A DNA stretch of 35,964 nucleotides from Gammaproteobacteria bacterium. GTDB taxonomy: Bacteria; Pseudomonadota; Gammaproteobacteria; Steroidobacterales; Woeseiaceae. A program made the position numbers and the translations under genes. Position 1 is the first letter of the stretch. Every line of letters starts with the position of its first letter. The notes beneath the pieces are model-generated. The model was not told the origin of the DNA. It searched no databases and saw only the letters and a program-made list of their open reading frames with translations. The stretch covers positions 1 through 35,964 of the forward strand of contig QOPG01000014.1 in assembly GCA_003331585.1 (NCBI GenBank), written 5' to 3'. Positions 15,686 through 25,396 of this stretch are shown here, one piece after another.

Positions 15686-18493
15686 TTGAAGAATTATATC
15701 TACAAAAACTATATTCAGATAATCCCTACCCTCTTCGTAGGATTATCTTTAATATTCTCCGGACCAATAAATGCTCAGGACAAGATTGAATTTAATCCCA
15801 TTGCAGCAAACGCAGAGCTTGACCGTCTTAACACACAAATAAACGCCTTCGATGTATCCACAACTTCTCTAAATGCAGCAAGAACTCAAGCGCAAGAGAT
15901 ATTTAATGCAGCTTTGGTCTGTTTTGATCAAACTTCTGCAGAAAAGGAAAGATTAGAAATAAGATTCGCACCACTAGAAGATATAAATGCTGATGTGGCT
16001 CCATCAATTTTTGATCAAAGAAATGAAATAAGAAACTCTTTGGATGAGGTAACTGCGAAGCAAATCTCATGTGACAGTGCTCGGGATCAAGCGTCATCGA
16101 TAATTGAAAGAATTACAAATATGCAGGATGACCTTTCAGAGCAATATCTCTCATATAGAAGTAAAAATCTTGTAGAAGAATTACTTGAATTCCCGTCAAA
16201 GATTCGTGAAAGCACATTTAAATATAAAAATGCTCAAAATATGAATCTTATAAAAGGCCTGTCTTTAATAAACTTTGTGATTATAATTTTATTTGGAGGC
16301 CTCATTGCTGCCGGTTTAGATTTATACCTTAGGAAAAAATCTATAATTAAAGTCCAATCTGATGATACAAGCTATTCTGCAGATCTGCTTAGCCGATTAC
16401 TAACTAGACCAATATCAAGGCACTCATCGTCATTACTAATAGGTTTGGTTGTTACGTTTATTCTTTTTATAACAATTTCTGACCCATCAATAGACAGAAT
16501 GATTATTCGAATTGGTTTAAGTATCTTCCTCTTTGGAATAACCAGCATAATAATTGACTGGGCACTCAGTAAAGATTCCCCGGTGGCTAGTATTGATGGA
16601 TTAATTCCTGACCACGTTAAGCCACTTAGATTTAGGCTTGGATTACTTCAAATTTCATTGATCGCAAGTTTCATTGTATTTGGAACAAATTGGCTAACCA
16701 TCAGATTAATAGATCCAGATGTAACCGGAAGAGCATTAATTATTTTTTTAGTAGCTGCTTCGCTTCTATATACTCAACTTTATTTAAATAAAATACCTGG
16801 TCTTGAGGATAAATACCGATTAATTAGATCACTGATTACTCTCGCGCTTACTGTGAGTGTTATTTCTGTAATTATTGGTTATCAAAACTTTGCAGGATAT
16901 CTAATTCATGGAGTGGCAAGATCATTGATTGCCTTATTCCTAATATGGTTTATCTTGTGGCTAATCTCATTGTCTTTTGATTTTATTGCAAAAAATGACA
17001 GTGATACAGCTTTAACAGTAAGAAAAAATCTAGGAATAAAAAAAGAATCTTCTGAAACAGGTTTAGGTTTTATGCAGCTTATCTCAGATCTTGTTATCTG
17101 GCTGAGCTTTTTTGTTTACTTGGTTTATGTCTGGGATGCTTCCGGGACCACAGTTGACCGCTTATTTGAATTAATTATTCTCGGAGGTAAGGTTGGAAAT
17201 ATTCAATTAGTTCCCGCTCAACTAATTGGTGGGATACTAATCTTTACTGCAATTCTAGGGCTAATAGGATGGCTAAAAAGATGGATTGATAGAAGATGGT
17301 TACAGCATATAGTAGTCGAAAGAGGAGCAAGGGAAGCGCTTATCACCCTCTTTGGTTATTTAGGCTTCATTGTCGCTCTACTTTTTGGTTTAACACAAGC
17401 GGGTGTCGATCTCAGTGGGCTTGCTATTATATCTGGGGCATTAGCTCTTGGTATTGGTTTTGGTATGCAGGAGATTGCAGGTAATTTTGTTTCTGGCTTA
17501 ATACTTCTATTCGAAAGACCAATACGAACTGGTGATTTTGTTTCAGTTGGAGAAATTGAAGGGTTTGTCAGAAAAATAAGTATAAGGGCCACGGAAATAG
17601 AAACACTAGATAATCAAAATGTTCTTGTACCAAACTCAGAGTTGGTTTCTGGAAGAGTTACAAATTGGGTTCTCAGGGATACTCAAGGAAGATTGAGGAT
17701 AGTGATAGGTGTAGCTTATGGATCCGATGTTAAAAAAGTACAGGAAATAATGGAAACAGTAGCAAATGATCATCCAGAGGTAATTACAGACGGAAGAGCA
17801 CCCGCACCCAGAGCTTTATTTATGGGTTTTGGCGATTCATCATTGGATTTTGAGTTACGATGCAGAATTAATAGAATTGATAGACGCTTCACTGTTCAAA
17901 GCGATATTAACTTTGCTTTAGAAGCATCTTTCAAAGATGCCGAAATAAATATCCCTTTTCCACAAAGAGACCTGCATATTATTTCTCATGAAAAAAGCAC
18001 AGAGTCTCCAAAAAAACAGAAAAAGAAACAAAAATTTTCAACTGAGAATACTGGTCAACCACTAGATAGTATTACTAGAAGTCATCGTGAAGAGGTTGAA
18101 CTAAATTGTGAGATTGATGATTTGTGGAAATCGTTAACAGAATTAGAATTGCTAAAAAAATGGCTAATTGACGACGGTAAATTTACAAAGAGAATTGGCA
18201 GTAAATACAATTTAGAATTAAAAAATGGTGATACTTTAAACGGCCATATCGATGTTCTGATATCCAAACGTAAAATACGACTTGTGGAAGCACCTAGAAT
18301 TGATGAAGAACCTCTGCTATCTGGCCCAATTACAATAGAATTTTTATTAGACAAGGCAGATGAAAAAACAAAATTGACAGTTACGGTAGAAGGAATACCG
18401 GCAACCGAAGAATGGGAGGAGGATTTTAATCGATCTCAAAATAATTGGATTACAGCGCTTAATGAGCTAAAAGCCCAGTTTGCAGAGAGGTAG
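15686..18493 (+). CDS. Large MscS-type mechanosensitive channel with C-terminal SRPBCC domain
   Basis: A 935-residue membrane protein. Order of parts: a signal-like segment (to about residue 30, ending N-A-Q); a periplasmic helical stretch (about 33-160); about nine to ten membrane segments (190-600); the MscS pore helix and beta domain (GVDLSGLAIISGALALGIGFGMQEI at about 568-592, then VLVPNSELVSGRVTNW); a basic linker (about 770-796); and a terminal domain of about 135 residues resembling AHSA1-type SRPBCC proteins (DLWKSLTELELLKKW, then LTVTVEGIP...W..ALNELKAQF). MscS channels release solutes on osmotic downshock. The SRPBCC addition, a ligand-pocket or chaperone-interaction fold, is not a usual part. 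The start is a TTG; no strong ribosome site is seen. Convergent with serS, two bases apart. Confidence 0.87.
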   Translation: MKNYIYKNYIQIIPTLFVGLSLIFSGPINAQDKIEFNPIAANAELDRLNTQINAFDVSTTSLNAARTQAQEIFNAALVCFDQTSAEKERLEIRFAPLEDINADVAPSIFDQRNEIRNSLDEVTAKQISCDSARDQASSIIERITNMQDDLSEQYLSYRSKNLVEELLEFPSKIRESTFKYKNAQNMNLIKGLSLINFVIIILFGGLIAAGLDLYLRKKSIIKVQSDDTSYSADLLSRLLTRPISRHSSSLLIGLVVTFILFITISDPSIDRMIIRIGLSIFLFGITSIIIDWALSKDSPVASIDGLIPDHVKPLRFRLGLLQISLIASFIVFGTNWLTIRLIDPDVTGRALIIFLVAASLLYTQLYLNKIPGLEDKYRLIRSLITLALTVSVISVIIGYQNFAGYLIHGVARSLIALFLIWFILWLISLSFDFIAKNDSDTALTVRKNLGIKKESSETGLGFMQLISDLVIWLSFFVYLVYVWDASGTTVDRLFELIILGGKVGNIQLVPAQLIGGILIFTAILGLIGWLKRWIDRRWLQHIVVERGAREALITLFGYLGFIVALLFGLTQAGVDLSGLAIISGALALGIGFGMQEIAGNFVSGLILLFERPIRTGDFVSVGEIEGFVRKISIRATEIETLDNQNVLVPNSELVSGRVTNWVLRDTQGRLRIVIGVAYGSDVKKVQEIMETVANDHPEVITDGRAPAPRALFMGFGDSSLDFELRCRINRIDRRFTVQSDINFALEASFKDAEINIPFPQRDLHIISHEKSTESPKKQKKKQKFSTENTGQPLDSITRSHREEVELNCEIDDLWKSLTELELLKKWLIDDGKFTKRIGSKYNLELKNGDTLNGHIDVLISKRKIRLVEAPRIDEEPLLSGPITIEFLLDKADEKTKLTVTVEGIPATEEWEEDFNRSQNNWITALNELKAQFAER

Positions 18494-18495
18494 AA

Positions 18496-19767
18496 CTAAT
18501 CTATGATTTTTTTATTCATATATGAGATGAGTGCATCAGGTACTTTTATTGTGCCATCTTCTTGTTGGTAATTCTCTAAAACAGCCACAAGAGCCCTACC
18601 TGCAGCCACGCCTGAACCGTTTATTGTATGAAGATATTCATTATTTCCTGTATTTGGGTTTTTGTATCTTGCTTTCATGCGCCTGGCTTGAAAATCACCG
18701 AATAAACTGCATGACGATATCTCTCTATAAGCATTCTGACCTGGAAGCCAGACCTCTAGATCATAAGTAAATGCTGATCCAAAACCAATATCACCAGCTG
18801 ACAAAGATACAACCTGATATGGAAGTTCAAGTTTTTGCAAAACCTGTTCGGCATTAGAGGTTAATGATTCTAGTGCATCAAATGATTTTTCAGGTGTTGA
18901 GATTTGAACAAGCTCCACTTTCTCAAATTGATGCTGACGGATTAGACCCTTGGTGTCTTTTCCATAGCTTCCTGCCTCTGATCGAAAACACGGCGTATGA
19001 GCCACTAATTTCCTAGGAAGTGTATCAATATCGATAATTTGATCACCAAACAAATTAGTTAAAGGAACTTCAGCAGTTGGGATTAAATATAGGGATTTAT
19101 CAGATTCAATTTTAAACAAATCGCTTTCAAATTTTGGCAACTGAGACGTGCCAGTCAACGTTTCACTATTTACTATAAAGGGAACATAAAATTCTTCATA
19201 CCCATGCTCGTTAATATGAATATCGAGCATAAATTGAATCAAGGCTCTTTGTAGAGAGGCGAGATTTCCTCTTAGAACAGAAAATCTACTTCCAGATATT
19301 CGTGCCGCATTATCCATGTCCAATAACCCTAGATTAGAGCCAAGCTCCACATGATCCTTTACCGGAAAAGAAAATTCTTTTTTATTGCCCCATGACCTTA
19401 TAACTTCATTATCAGATTCATTCTTACCATCTGGGACCCGGTCAGAGAGTAAATTCGGAAGACCCAATTCTATGAATTCAATCTGTGACAGAATTTGAGA
19501 CAATTTACTCTCGTTATTGGCCAATAATCCATTTATATTTTCAGATAATTTGAGGATTTCAGTAACATCTTCGCCTTTTGACTTGGCAATACCAATTTCT
19601 TTAGAAGCTTTATTTCTCTTATTCTTTAAATTATCGTTTTCAATCTGAAGTAATTTTCTACTCTCATTAAGAGAGGAATAGGAGTCAATGTCAAATTGAA
19701 ATCCTCTTCTTGCAAGATTATTTGCAACATCTTGCGTTGATTGTCTTAATTTTTTTGGATCTAACAT
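18496..19767 (-). CDS. serS: Seryl-tRNA synthetase
   Basis: A 423-residue class II aminoacyl-tRNA synthetase that charges tRNA-Ser. The N-terminal tRNA-binding arm is a charged coiled coil (about residues 28-105). Motif 2 (PCFRSEAGSYGKDTKGLIRQHQFEKVE) lies near 259-285, and motif 3 is NGSGVAAGRALVAVLENYQ near 383-401. The YDLEVWLPGQNAYREISSCS block holds the serine-binding region. Length matches the family (about 430). It starts from an ATG. Upstream lies the VanZ-like gene, 102 bases away; E. coli has rarA at this place. Confidence 0.97.
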   Translation of the reverse strand: MLDPKKLRQSTQDVANNLARRGFQFDIDSYSSLNESRKLLQIENDNLKNKRNKASKEIGIAKSKGEDVTEILKLSENINGLLANNESKLSQILSQIEFIELGLPNLLSDRVPDGKNESDNEVIRSWGNKKEFSFPVKDHVELGSNLGLLDMDNAARISGSRFSVLRGNLASLQRALIQFMLDIHINEHGYEEFYVPFIVNSETLTGTSQLPKFESDLFKIESDKSLYLIPTAEVPLTNLFGDQIIDIDTLPRKLVAHTPCFRSEAGSYGKDTKGLIRQHQFEKVELVQISTPEKSFDALESLTSNAEQVLQKLELPYQVVSLSAGDIGFGSAFTYDLEVWLPGQNAYREISSCSLFGDFQARRMKARYKNPNTGNNEYLHTINGSGVAAGRALVAVLENYQQEDGTIKVPDALISYMNKKIID

Positions 19768-19869
19768 TTGATTTATTGCACCAAATTGATAAGCAGATGT
19801 CTATTAATTCGCATATGATACTTTAAAAACATAATATCGCTATGAATTTTATTATTATTTAATCCTAAT

Positions 19870-20262
19870 TTAAAAAAAATAGTTCTCAAATTTTTTTGAC
19901 CAACCACATAAACCAGACATTGAAAAAATAATACCCACAATTACACCAATCTGATTAGAGAATATATCCATTAATTCAGCTGATCTATATGGCAAGAAAT
20001 ACTGAATAAATTCTATTAGAGCACCATAGAGGGTAATTACTAAAAAAAAAGTAAAAGTAATCTTATATTGACCTGAAAACCACAGAACAAGACAAAAATA
20101 CACAAAAGCATGAAAAATTTTATCAATTATTTGTGAATCTATATGATCATCACTAGAAAAAAACCAATGGGATGGGAGCAACATTAGAGAGCTTATGGCA
20201 AATATTATGAATATGCTTAAGATAAGCCAATATTCCCTGTACCTTAAATAATAATCTGTCAT
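19870..20262 (-). CDS. VanZ-like family membrane protein
   Basis: A 130-residue membrane protein with four hydrophobic segments and the VanZ-like pattern: DKIFHAFVYFCL (about 46-57), then IEFIQYFLPYRSAELMDIFSNQIGVIVG (about 83-110), carrying the conserved His, Glu-x-x-Gln, Arg and Asp-x-x-x-Asn-x-x-Gly positions. The physiological role of chromosomal VanZ-like proteins is poorly defined; the founding member gives low-level teicoplanin resistance. Its ATG overlaps the lolA stop by 4 bases (ATGA), indicating translational coupling. It lies where rarA usually follows lolA in E. coli. Confidence 0.8.
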   Translation of the reverse strand: MTDYYLRYREYWLILSIFIIFAISSLMLLPSHWFFSSDDHIDSQIIDKIFHAFVYFCLVLWFSGQYKITFTFFLVITLYGALIEFIQYFLPYRSAELMDIFSNQIGVIVGIIFSMSGLCGWSKKFENYFF

Positions 20263-20894
20263 GATTTTGAAATATTTTTTGATAGGGATTCAATTAGACG
20301 ATCAATATCAAATAATGTTGAATTAATATCTGGATTCAAAATTAAGTCTGTAAAATCGATTACCATATTTTGTCCAAGCGAATCTTTAATAAGCATTTTT
20401 GATAATGCGTTATCCTGGAAACCAAGCGTAAATTTAAACGATTCATTTGATTGACCGAGATATAGAAGATGAGCCCATAATATTCCATTTTTCTCGTAAA
20501 CATCGAGATATTCTATTTCTGATAATAGTTTTTGATCATTATTCAATAAAACTTTCAAGGCATTTAATTTTAATGTGTCAACATCTCTTATAATATAACT
20601 ATCTAAATCAACATCATAAGAAATAAACCTATTGTCATTTCTTATTAAGATTTGTTCGTATGGTTTCTTATAATGCCATCTAAGTTTATTTGGCTTTTGT
20701 ATCATTATCGAGCCACTCATCTCATCTATTACTTTTCCCTGTTCGCCTATAATCGTTTGCTTAAAATTACTCATAAGCGTTTCTGGTGAAGTTAAATATT
20801 TTTTTACAAGTACCTCAAAGCGATCGATTATATCTCCCTGCACATTTATCGAGGCAAATATCATTAATATGATAAGATTTTTTTTTATTAGCAC
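20259..20894 (-). CDS. lolA: Outer-membrane lipoprotein carrier protein LolA
   Basis: A 211-residue periplasmic chaperone that carries lipoproteins from LolCDE to LolB. A signal peptide spans about residues 1-20 (ending V-Q-G), and the body shows the family's early pattern, Q-T-...-G-x-x-x-x-x-x-M-x-G-x-x-x-I-x-K-P-N-x-L-R-W-x-Y-x-x-P-Y-x-Q (about 46-81). The length is typical. The only in-frame start before the signal core is a GTG at 20892-20894, without a clear ribosome binding site. It lies 12 bases after ftsK, as in E. coli and relatives, so co-transcription with ftsK is likely. Confidence 0.93.
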   Translation of the reverse strand: MLIKKNLIILMIFASINVQGDIIDRFEVLVKKYLTSPETLMSNFKQTIIGEQGKVIDEMSGSIMIQKPNKLRWHYKKPYEQILIRNDNRFISYDVDLDSYIIRDVDTLKLNALKVLLNNDQKLLSEIEYLDVYEKNGILWAHLLYLGQSNESFKFTLGFQDNALSKMLIKDSLGQNMVIDFTDLILNPDINSTLFDIDRLIESLSKNISKS

Positions 20895-20906
20895 TTGACT
20901 GTCTGT

Positions 20907-23189
20907 TTATTCTTCATGAACAGAAGGAATAAGGATTTCTCTAGCACCATTAGACTCCAGTGGACCAACAAGTCCGGCTGCTTCCATTGACTCGACCATC
21001 CTAGCGGCGCGATTATAACCAATTTTAAGTCGTCGTTGGATACCTGAAATGGAGGCTTTCTTAGTTTCTATGACGATCTGGACGGCCTGGTCATATAAAA
21101 CATCTTTTTCTGCATCACTATCTTCGTCTATTCCAGAGATATTCGTTTCAGTTGTTTGAACAATCTCTTCGATATATTGAGGTGCGCCTGCGCCTTTAAG
21201 GTTGTCAACAACAGCATGAACTTCATTATCTGCCACAAAAGCTCCATGCACTCTTGTTGGTACTGATGTACCTGGAGGAAGGTACAGCATATCCCCATGC
21301 CCTAAGAGAGTTTCTGCGCCCATTTGATCAAGTATCGTCCTTGAATCAACTTTAGCTGAAACTTGGAATGCAATTCTACTAGGTACATTTGCTTTTATTA
21401 ATCCAGTTATCACATCCACAGAAGGTCTTTGAGTAGCTAAAACCATATGAATCCCAGATGCTCTGGCTTTTTGCGCCAATCTTGAAATAAGCTCTTCCGT
21501 TTTCTTGCCAACAATCATCATCATATCTGCCAGCTCATCAATTATTATGACAATAAAAGGTAAAGTATTTAGAGTTGGATGATTTGCTGGCTCCTCATTA
21601 TCGCTGAGTTCGGGTGGTTTATATAGTGGATCTGGTATCGGATTATTATCTGAAATTGCATCCTTAACTTTCTTATTATAGCCCCCAATATTTCTTACCC
21701 CCAGAGCCGCCATCAATCTATATCTTCTATCCATTTCAGCGACACACCATCGGAGTGCGTTTGCCGCCTCTTTCATATCAGTAACAACTGGAGTGAGTAA
21801 ATGCGGTATACCTTCGTAGACAGAGAGTTCTAACATTTTTGGGTCAACCATTATTAATCTTACATGCTCGGCAGAAGCTTTATACAAAAGGCTCAAAATC
21901 ATCGCATTGATAGCTACAGATTTTCCTGAACCTGTTGTACCTGCAATTAGCAAATGTGGCATTTTTGACAGGTCAGCCACTACAGAGTTACCGCCTATAT
22001 CCTTTCCAAGAGCCAAGGTAAGAGGTGATGCCATCTCATCATATACTTTTGATTTAAGTATCTCTCCTAATGTTACTAATTCTCTATTTTCATTTGGTAT
22101 TTCTAGGCCAATGTAGGATTTACCTGGAATGACTTCGACAATCCTTACACTCACCACAGAAAGTGATCTAGCTAAATCTTTTGAGAGTGTTGATATTTTA
22201 TTTACTTTAACTCCGGGTGCTGGGTCAAGCTCAAATCTAGTGATAATGGGGCCAGGTGACACGGAAACCACCTCGACTTCAATACCAAAATCTTTTAATT
22301 TAAGCTCAACCAATCTCGACATCGCTTCCAGCGACTCTTCTGAGTATCCTTTTTCTTGTATCGGAGGGTCATCTAGAAGTGATAAATTGGGAAGATCCCC
22401 TTCATTGGGTGGCTCAAACATAGGAACTTGTCTTTCTTTTTCAGCCCTAGTGCTTTTTTCAAGCTGAGGGACGATGGGCTCAATTTTTGGTGGCGCCTTA
22501 TCAGCAATGCGTTTTTTTTCAGCGTCAAAAACAACCTTACGCTCTGCTTTTTTTCTCCTTACTTCAATCTTATCTTTAATATCATCAATTTTACTCTGAA
22601 CTATTGACCAAATAAAAAGTGCATATCGTCCAATTTCATCTATTACTTTCAACCACGAGATATTCAAGAATAGTGAGATCGAAGCCAGCCATGTGAAAAA
22701 CAATAATGTTGTGGCACCCAATATTTTCATGGACAATACCAAGTTTATTCCTACTACTTGCCCTAATATACCGCCAGCGCTTTCTCTGTAACCTTCACCT
22801 GAAAAATGAAGTGTTGACAGAGCACAACTGGTTATTAACATAAGAATGAAACCGGCGACCCTCATAAATAAATCTCCTTGATCAAAGAGATTTTGTGACT
22901 TTAGGTCTTTATATGCCGACCAGCCAGAATATAATATTATCGCGACAAATAAATAGGACGATACGCCGAAAAGATTGAATAATAAATCCGAGACCAATGC
23001 TCCCAACTTACCAACGGCATTCTGAACTTGCGAATCATTACCAACATAAGATACACCAGGGTCATCTTTAACATAGGTAGATAATGCTATAAATAAGATT
23101 AATGCTATTGCGCCACTCAACCAAAGATATGATTCTTTCAGGCTTCGTTTCACCTTGGGAGATATATTAATGTTCTTAGATTTGGACAT
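20907..23189 (-). CDS. ftsK: DNA translocase FtsK
   Basis: A 760-residue septal DNA pump that resolves chromosome dimers with XerCD and directs the terminus during division. Four to five membrane segments occupy about residues 17-195. A short charged linker (about 205-275) follows, much shorter than the long linker of E. coli FtsK (1329 residues) but similar to many other FtsK proteins. The motor has Walker A GTTGSGKSVAIN (about 418-429) and Walker B FIVIIIDELADMM. The C-terminal gamma winged helix that reads KOPS sites is present (SISGIQRRLKIGYNRAARMVE, about 707-727). Order ftsK-lolA is the conserved one; trxB is divergent upstream with a 213-base spacer in which no clear promoter is assigned. 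Confidence 0.96.
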   Translation of the reverse strand: MSKSKNINISPKVKRSLKESYLWLSGAIALILFIALSTYVKDDPGVSYVGNDSQVQNAVGKLGALVSDLLFNLFGVSSYLFVAIILYSGWSAYKDLKSQNLFDQGDLFMRVAGFILMLITSCALSTLHFSGEGYRESAGGILGQVVGINLVLSMKILGATTLLFFTWLASISLFLNISWLKVIDEIGRYALFIWSIVQSKIDDIKDKIEVRRKKAERKVVFDAEKKRIADKAPPKIEPIVPQLEKSTRAEKERQVPMFEPPNEGDLPNLSLLDDPPIQEKGYSEESLEAMSRLVELKLKDFGIEVEVVSVSPGPIITRFELDPAPGVKVNKISTLSKDLARSLSVVSVRIVEVIPGKSYIGLEIPNENRELVTLGEILKSKVYDEMASPLTLALGKDIGGNSVVADLSKMPHLLIAGTTGSGKSVAINAMILSLLYKASAEHVRLIMVDPKMLELSVYEGIPHLLTPVVTDMKEAANALRWCVAEMDRRYRLMAALGVRNIGGYNKKVKDAISDNNPIPDPLYKPPELSDNEEPANHPTLNTLPFIVIIIDELADMMMIVGKKTEELISRLAQKARASGIHMVLATQRPSVDVITGLIKANVPSRIAFQVSAKVDSRTILDQMGAETLLGHGDMLYLPPGTSVPTRVHGAFVADNEVHAVVDNLKGAGAPQYIEEIVQTTETNISGIDEDSDAEKDVLYDQAVQIVIETKKASISGIQRRLKIGYNRAARMVESMEAAGLVGPLESNGAREILIPSVHEE

Positions 23190-23402
23190 TTTGTGATTAA
23201 AAATTTGTCATGTTTCAAAGTTGATATCAAATAATCCTATGTCGATGTTTTTCAGCTTAACATTAATGATGATTAATTTTATATTATATTTGAGTATGAA
23301 ATAATTTTAATATTAGATAGAAAAAAATAATACTCAGTCTATAATCAAGATTCATTATATATCTTGCAAAACGTCATTAAACTCTTAGTAAAAGGAACCT
23401 AA

Positions 23403-24356
<954 letters not shown>

Positions 24357-24358
24357 AT

Positions 24359-25096
24359 TTGAGAGATAAAAATAACCAAAACAGTGGGTACATAGGACCG
24401 GATTATCCTGGATTTGGATACTCTATCCCTGATAATGCTTCTGGTCTAGTATTACTAGGCGGCAATTTATCTATAAAGAATATTATCACTGCATATACCA
24501 AAGGACTTTTTCCTTGGCATATTGATAATGGTTTAGTTCATTGGTATTCGCCAAAAAAAAGATGCGTATTTCTTCCAGAAAAATTACATATCCCAAGAAG
24601 AATAACTCGAACATTAAAAAAAACCCCTATTTTTGTATCAATTAATAAACATTTCGACCATGTAATTAACTGTTGCGCAAAGCCGAGAACAAACCAAAAA
24701 TCCAATCAAGCATGGCTCACAAGACCAATAATTGATGCTTATATTGAGTTGAACAAAAATGGGTGGGCGCATTCGGTCGAGATATGGAAAGACGATGATG
24801 TGATTGGTGGGTTATACGGTATTACCATTGGGCGAATTTTTTTTGCTGAATCGATGTATAGTGATAAGAGCAATGCATCAAAATTCGCAATTTATAGTCT
24901 TTGCAAACTGACTCATATTTATGATTTCCCGATAATTGATTGCCAAGTAACCTCGGATCATTTAAAAAATATGGGTGCAATAGAAATTCCAAAAAATGAA
25001 TTTCTAACAATAGTTAATAGAGAATGTTCCAATATGAATAAATTTAGTAAATGGCCTAAAAACTTGATTTCATTGAATAAATTATTGAAGTTATAA
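24359..25096 (+). CDS. aat: Leucyl/phenylalanyl-tRNA-protein transferase
   Basis: A 245-residue enzyme that adds Leu or Phe to N-termini starting with Arg or Lys, making them ClpS/ClpAP substrates. Family blocks are visible: GLVLLGGNLSIKNIITAYTKGLFPW (about 24-48), WYSPKKRCVFLPE, GGLYGITIGRIFFAESMYS and ASKFAIYSL. The start is a TTG two bases after the trxB stop, with no ribosome site, which suggests translational coupling to trxB; no in-frame ATG occurs before the conserved N-terminal region. Its partner genes clpA and clpS lie just beyond infA, so most of the N-end-rule branch is clustered here. A bpt/ate gene, often between aat and infA in other gammaproteobacteria, is absent. Confidence 0.94.
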   Translation: MRDKNNQNSGYIGPDYPGFGYSIPDNASGLVLLGGNLSIKNIITAYTKGLFPWHIDNGLVHWYSPKKRCVFLPEKLHIPRRITRTLKKTPIFVSINKHFDHVINCCAKPRTNQKSNQAWLTRPIIDAYIELNKNGWAHSVEIWKDDDVIGGLYGITIGRIFFAESMYSDKSNASKFAIYSLCKLTHIYDFPIIDCQVTSDHLKNMGAIEIPKNEFLTIVNRECSNMNKFSKWPKNLISLNKLLKL

Positions 25097-25160
25097 AATA
25101 ACTATAAATCTTCATTGCAATGTCTCCTTTCTTTGAGCAAAATTCTATCTAGATTAAAAA

Positions 25161-25166
25161 AGAGGA
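25161..25166 (+). promoter_or_regulatory. Ribosome binding site deciding the infA start
   Basis: AGAGGA lies eight bases before the TTG at 25175-25177. It lies inside a longer open frame that begins at 25115, and so marks the true start, which gives the standard 72-residue IF-1. Confidence 0.8.
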
Positions 25167-25174
25167 ATTTTATT

Positions 25175-25393
25175 TTGGCAAAAGAAGAAGCTATAGAGAT
25201 GGAAGGGACAGTAACAGAATCACTTCCAAATACTACATTTCGCGTGGAACTTGAAAATGGACATAGTGTTATCGCTCATATATCAGGAAAAATGAGAAAA
25301 CATTATATAAGAATATTAACAGGAGATACTGTCACTGTTGAGTTAACTCCATATGATCTTACAAAAGGTCGAATCACTTACCGTGGTAAATAA
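25175..25393 (+). CDS. infA: Translation initiation factor IF-1
   Basis: A 72-residue OB-fold factor that occupies the ribosomal A site during initiation. The sequence [19 protein letters not shown], then [17 protein letters not shown] and the final ITYRGK, is unmistakable. The open frame reaches back to 25115, but the family begins at the [10 protein letters not shown] position and the TTG at 25175 is preceded by a good ribosome site, so 72 residues is the correct length. A TTG start for this essential gene is a little unusual. It ends three bases from the convergent clpA stop. Confidence 0.96.
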   Translation: MAKEEAIEMEGTVTESLPNTTFRVELENGHSVIAHISGKMRKHYIRILTGDTVTVELTPYDLTKGRITYRGK

Positions 25394-25396
25394 ATT

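Noticed and set aside
18440-18520. Attachment-site repeat of the tRNA-Ser 3' end near serS
   Set aside because: The junction between the MscS and serS genes was read for a copy of the tRNA end and none was found.
23291-23336. TGAGTAT...ATACTCA 7-bp inverted repeat between ftsK and trxB
   Set aside because: A 32-base loop is too long for a normal operator or hairpin and the arms are short; left as coincidence.
25115-25174. N-terminal extension of IF-1 giving 92 residues
   Set aside because: The family starts at the [10 protein letters not shown] position and a good ribosome site lies just before the TTG at 25175; the extension is upstream untranslated sequence.
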